From NCBI GenBank assembly GCA_037577475.1, contig CM075197.1, positions 18,054,650-18,118,649 of the forward strand: 64,000 nt of DNA. Reading direction: 5' to 3'. The stretch is from Chaunax sp. Z400. Lineage: Eukaryota; Chordata; Actinopteri; Lophiiformes; Chaunacidae. Under the pieces are notes generated by a model. The model worked only from the letters and a program-made list of their open reading frames with translations, was not told the DNA's origin and made no database searches. The first letter of the stretch is position 1; each line of letters opens with the position of its first letter. The position numbers and the translations under genes were made by a program. Positions 61,155-64,000 of this stretch are shown here, one piece after another.

Positions 61155-64000
61155 GTGTGTGTGTGTGTGCGCGTGTGCATGTGCATGCCTGCGTGGTGAT
61201 GGTGGTGGGGTGTCCTTATGTGAATCAATGGTTAATGGAAAGCCCGCTGAGGCATTGCGATTTGTAATTTTGGCCTATGCAAATAAAAGTGACTAAACTA
61301 AAGTGACTACTTAGCTTCCAACTGACTGTGGAGACAGACAGCCTGCCAGCTCACAGCTGTGAAACCCCACAGTCTCACAGCAGCAGTGGACTGTGGACTG
61401 ATGATGATGGCCAGGATGTGTAAAGAACAGTTTAGAACAATTAGAGCCACCTCACAGCGCACGTGTGTATGAATTTCTATTGCTACTCGTTCGTCAAGTC
61501 TGTTTTTTTTCTTTCCAGTCCAGTGCTAATGAAAGGTTTGCTCTGCTAGAACACCACCCAGTTTGGTCGGAGTGAAAGACCCAGCAGTTCCCCAGCTTTG
61601 TCCTTTTGGGCTCTAAGGAACTTTAAATATTTCCCTGCAACTGGGCCCCTCTTTTTCTCAAGGCTTGTCTATTGGTCAAACATGTTTGTTTGAGGTGCTT
61701 TGTGAAGGGGTTGCTCTTTCACCCTTACTCCAAGACTCAAGCCACACAGTGGGCACATAATGGTGCCCAATGGAAAGGAAAATCAGCGGGATACAGTGAA
61801 CATGTAGGTACAAAACTGAGAGGGCGCTGTAACTATACAATGCCTGTTTTGAGGAAAATTAGTTCCTGGTTTGGAAGGAAAATATAAGTCTTATTTAGTT
61901 ATTATGGCGGGCTGATCAAGTGATCACTATAATCAGGTAGTAGTGACCAATTTAAACTTACACAGTTAGTTTTGAGGTTTACTATCTTGTTAAAGTATCA
62001 ACTTTAACGTATGGCAAAGGAAAGACACAGATGATTAAGTCTGTCAGTCCACTTGTCCAATCCTGCTGAGCGATGATGAATGCTGTTTGGCGATGGTCTG
62101 CCTGTGCTGAAAAAGGCAAAGAAAGGGCAGATCGGTTCAGGCATGCATGTGTGTATGACAGCGTGGCATGTGGTGTGAGAATGCATGTGTGTGTGTGTGT
62201 GTGTGACTGACCTATCCAGTTTGACGGTAGGAATGCAGCCCTCCAGCTCATGTTTGGGCAATTTCGAAAGAGACACCTGTGCCCCACATGCCCTCAACAC
62301 ATGCACACACAAAAGGTGCATTGGAAGAGTGCCCCTATGTTGGGGCTAATAGGAAAAATCTCTCATGCCCCTTGTCCTCACACACACATTGAATAGATAA
62401 AGGGCCAGGACAGGAACCACTTTCAGAAGCTATGGGTGAGAAACTCCATAGACTGCACACTACAGCAAATCATCATCATGTATGTTTGTCTGCACCAGAG
62501 ATTGTGGTAAGAACAATTTTACCCCAACACCAACATTTAGAAGTTGATCATTTGAAATGGCAGATTAACATGCTAAATAAACTTACTGTAAAACAGTTAC
62601 CCCATATTAAAAAAAACAACTTTTTTTTGTGACCAGAAGAAGTACTACACAAAAGACAACAAAGACACAATAGAAGGATTATACTCTGAACTTACAAGAC
62701 TCGACCTCCTGCCCAGTCACCAACTCAGCAGCCCTTTGTCCCTGCCTCATGCAAAACTGTCATACAATAACTGACTGACTAATTGACTTTGCTGAAATAA
62801 TGTTAGCTGGCTTCAAACTGAGATCATTGAATTGATGTTAGAGCACAAAAGTCCAGTTTCTTCAAGAACACACAGACTGAAGACTAATTGTTGTTCCCTT
62901 TAAGGGTCCTCCACCTCTTCTTCTCTTCTCTCACCCTAACTTTCTTTGCACAAAGGTGATTTTTTTCCCCCTTGCAGACATCATTAACTCAGCTCTCCCA
63001 CCATTTTGATGACTTTTTTATTTTTTTTATTTAAGCTTTTCTTGTTTTAACATTTCCAAAGACACAAGACAGATTTGACTGGCAGTCATGCTATCCAGTC
63101 ATTTCCCTGATATTTTCCTCTCTGCTGTCCATATATACTATTCAGCCATGTGTGTGTTCATACACATACCTAGTACATATGAATACACTGCACCAACCTG
63201 CATGTCTCACCCTCTGGTCGATGAACACATTTAAATCACTGTGAGGCATCAAGATCCTCCAGTCATAAGTTATGTAGCGAAAAACGCTAACATAAACACA
63301 CAGAGATGGTGAGCAGCGGCATGCCTCAACACTTTCCCCATTAAACTACGCGTGGCCTATTACTCCTGCCTCACTGACAAGGACATGTTTTCACAGTGTG
63401 GGTTGACAAATAGGGCCCACATGGGAAGTGACATCAGCTAGGAGCACATGTGGCCCACCTGCCTCAAGCCAATGAGGAGCCTCTTTGATAAAGATTTCTT
63501 TCTGTGTCTGTTTCAAACAGCTGGTCTGGCAATGACAGGCCTATGATCACTGGTTTCTATCATGGAAACATGATAATAAAAGAGAATACAATGAGCGGAT
63601 GACCCAGCTAGCCTGCTCTCTATGGTGCTAAAAGAGAAAGTCTGCGCACTCAAATTCACTTTAACAAGGGAAAAAAGCCGGGCTGGATTTACTATTGTGC
63701 CAGATGAGGATGAGTGCTGTGCTGATGTTACACAGACCAATTGCATATGGGAAAAATCACTGACAGATATATCAAGAGGTTAGCTTTGCCACCACTACTC
63801 TATGACTATAGTGTTCAAATCTGGAAATTCACAGCTAGGTGTGTCGAAATCAATGAAGAATGCATTTCGCCATCCCCAACAAGTCAATAAGTCTATGGAG
63901 TTCTGGAGGGAAGTGCGATGGATGGATGAGATAAGTCAACATGAACAGTAGGAGAATAGTGGGAGGATTAGTGTGGATGAAAAAAGGAACATCTTGTGAT
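59200..64000. other. Right-hand stretch without an identified gene
   Basis: Holds GT/CT microsatellites at 60.77 and 61.12 kb and otherwise unique AT-rich DNA. Two minus-strand segments (63211-63286 and 62212-62276) have splice-like borders and compatible phase and are reported as a finding. No recognisable protein domain was seen. Confidence 0.4.
61121..61180 (+). repeat. (GT)n microsatellite, interrupted
   Basis: GT run of about 30 units with GC interruptions at its right part. Confidence 0.93.

Overview
The window reads as nuclear DNA of a ray-finned (probably percomorph) fish. Genes are split by introns, noncoding DNA dominates, long CA/TG microsatellites are present, and the dispersed repeats are fish types: a tRNA-derived SINE, hAT-like inverted-repeat elements, a Tc1/mariner transposase remnant, and RTE- and L2-like LINE tails. 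I see no bacterial, phage, plasmid or CRISPR features. The species assignment is inference.

Layout. (1) 1-830: four internal exons of coro7 (coronin 7) on the minus strand, spliced in consistent phase and collinear with the middle of the first coronin repeat. (2) 0.83-22.5 kb: no further gene could be supported. It holds several transposon relics, a CpG-rich block near 10 kb and a 90-bp hairpin near 9.65 kb. (3) 22.55-23.7 kb: a CpG-rich block that looks like a promoter and 5' noncoding exon on the plus strand, ending in a consensus donor at 22960/22961. (4) 23-42.96 kb: a probable 20-kb intron. (5) 42.96-45.05 kb: an intact single coding exon for vasorin (vasn), a type I membrane protein with leucine-rich repeats, an EGF-like module, a fibronectin III module and one transmembrane helix, followed by a 3' UTR with several poly(A) signals. 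(6) 47-64 kb: no firmly identified gene. It is rich in repeats (a dispersed percomorph repeat, hAT-like element, L2 tail, SINE, Tc1 remnant) and has some exon-like segments on the minus strand.

Relations. In mammals VASN lies on the opposite strand inside an intron of CORO7. Here the visible coro7 exons run on the minus strand to the left of vasn. The exons for the coro7 N-terminus were not found in the window, so the same nested antisense arrangement is likely but not proven. Vasorin is known as a cell-surface and shed TGF-beta trap; coronin 7 is a Golgi/actin trafficking protein. No functional link between the two follows from their being neighbours.

No new system could be demonstrated. 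The most useful leads are the probable nested locus, a set of phase-compatible exon-like segments antisense to and flanking vasn, two clean hairpins, upstream ORFs in the putative vasn leader, and the CpG block near 10 kb.
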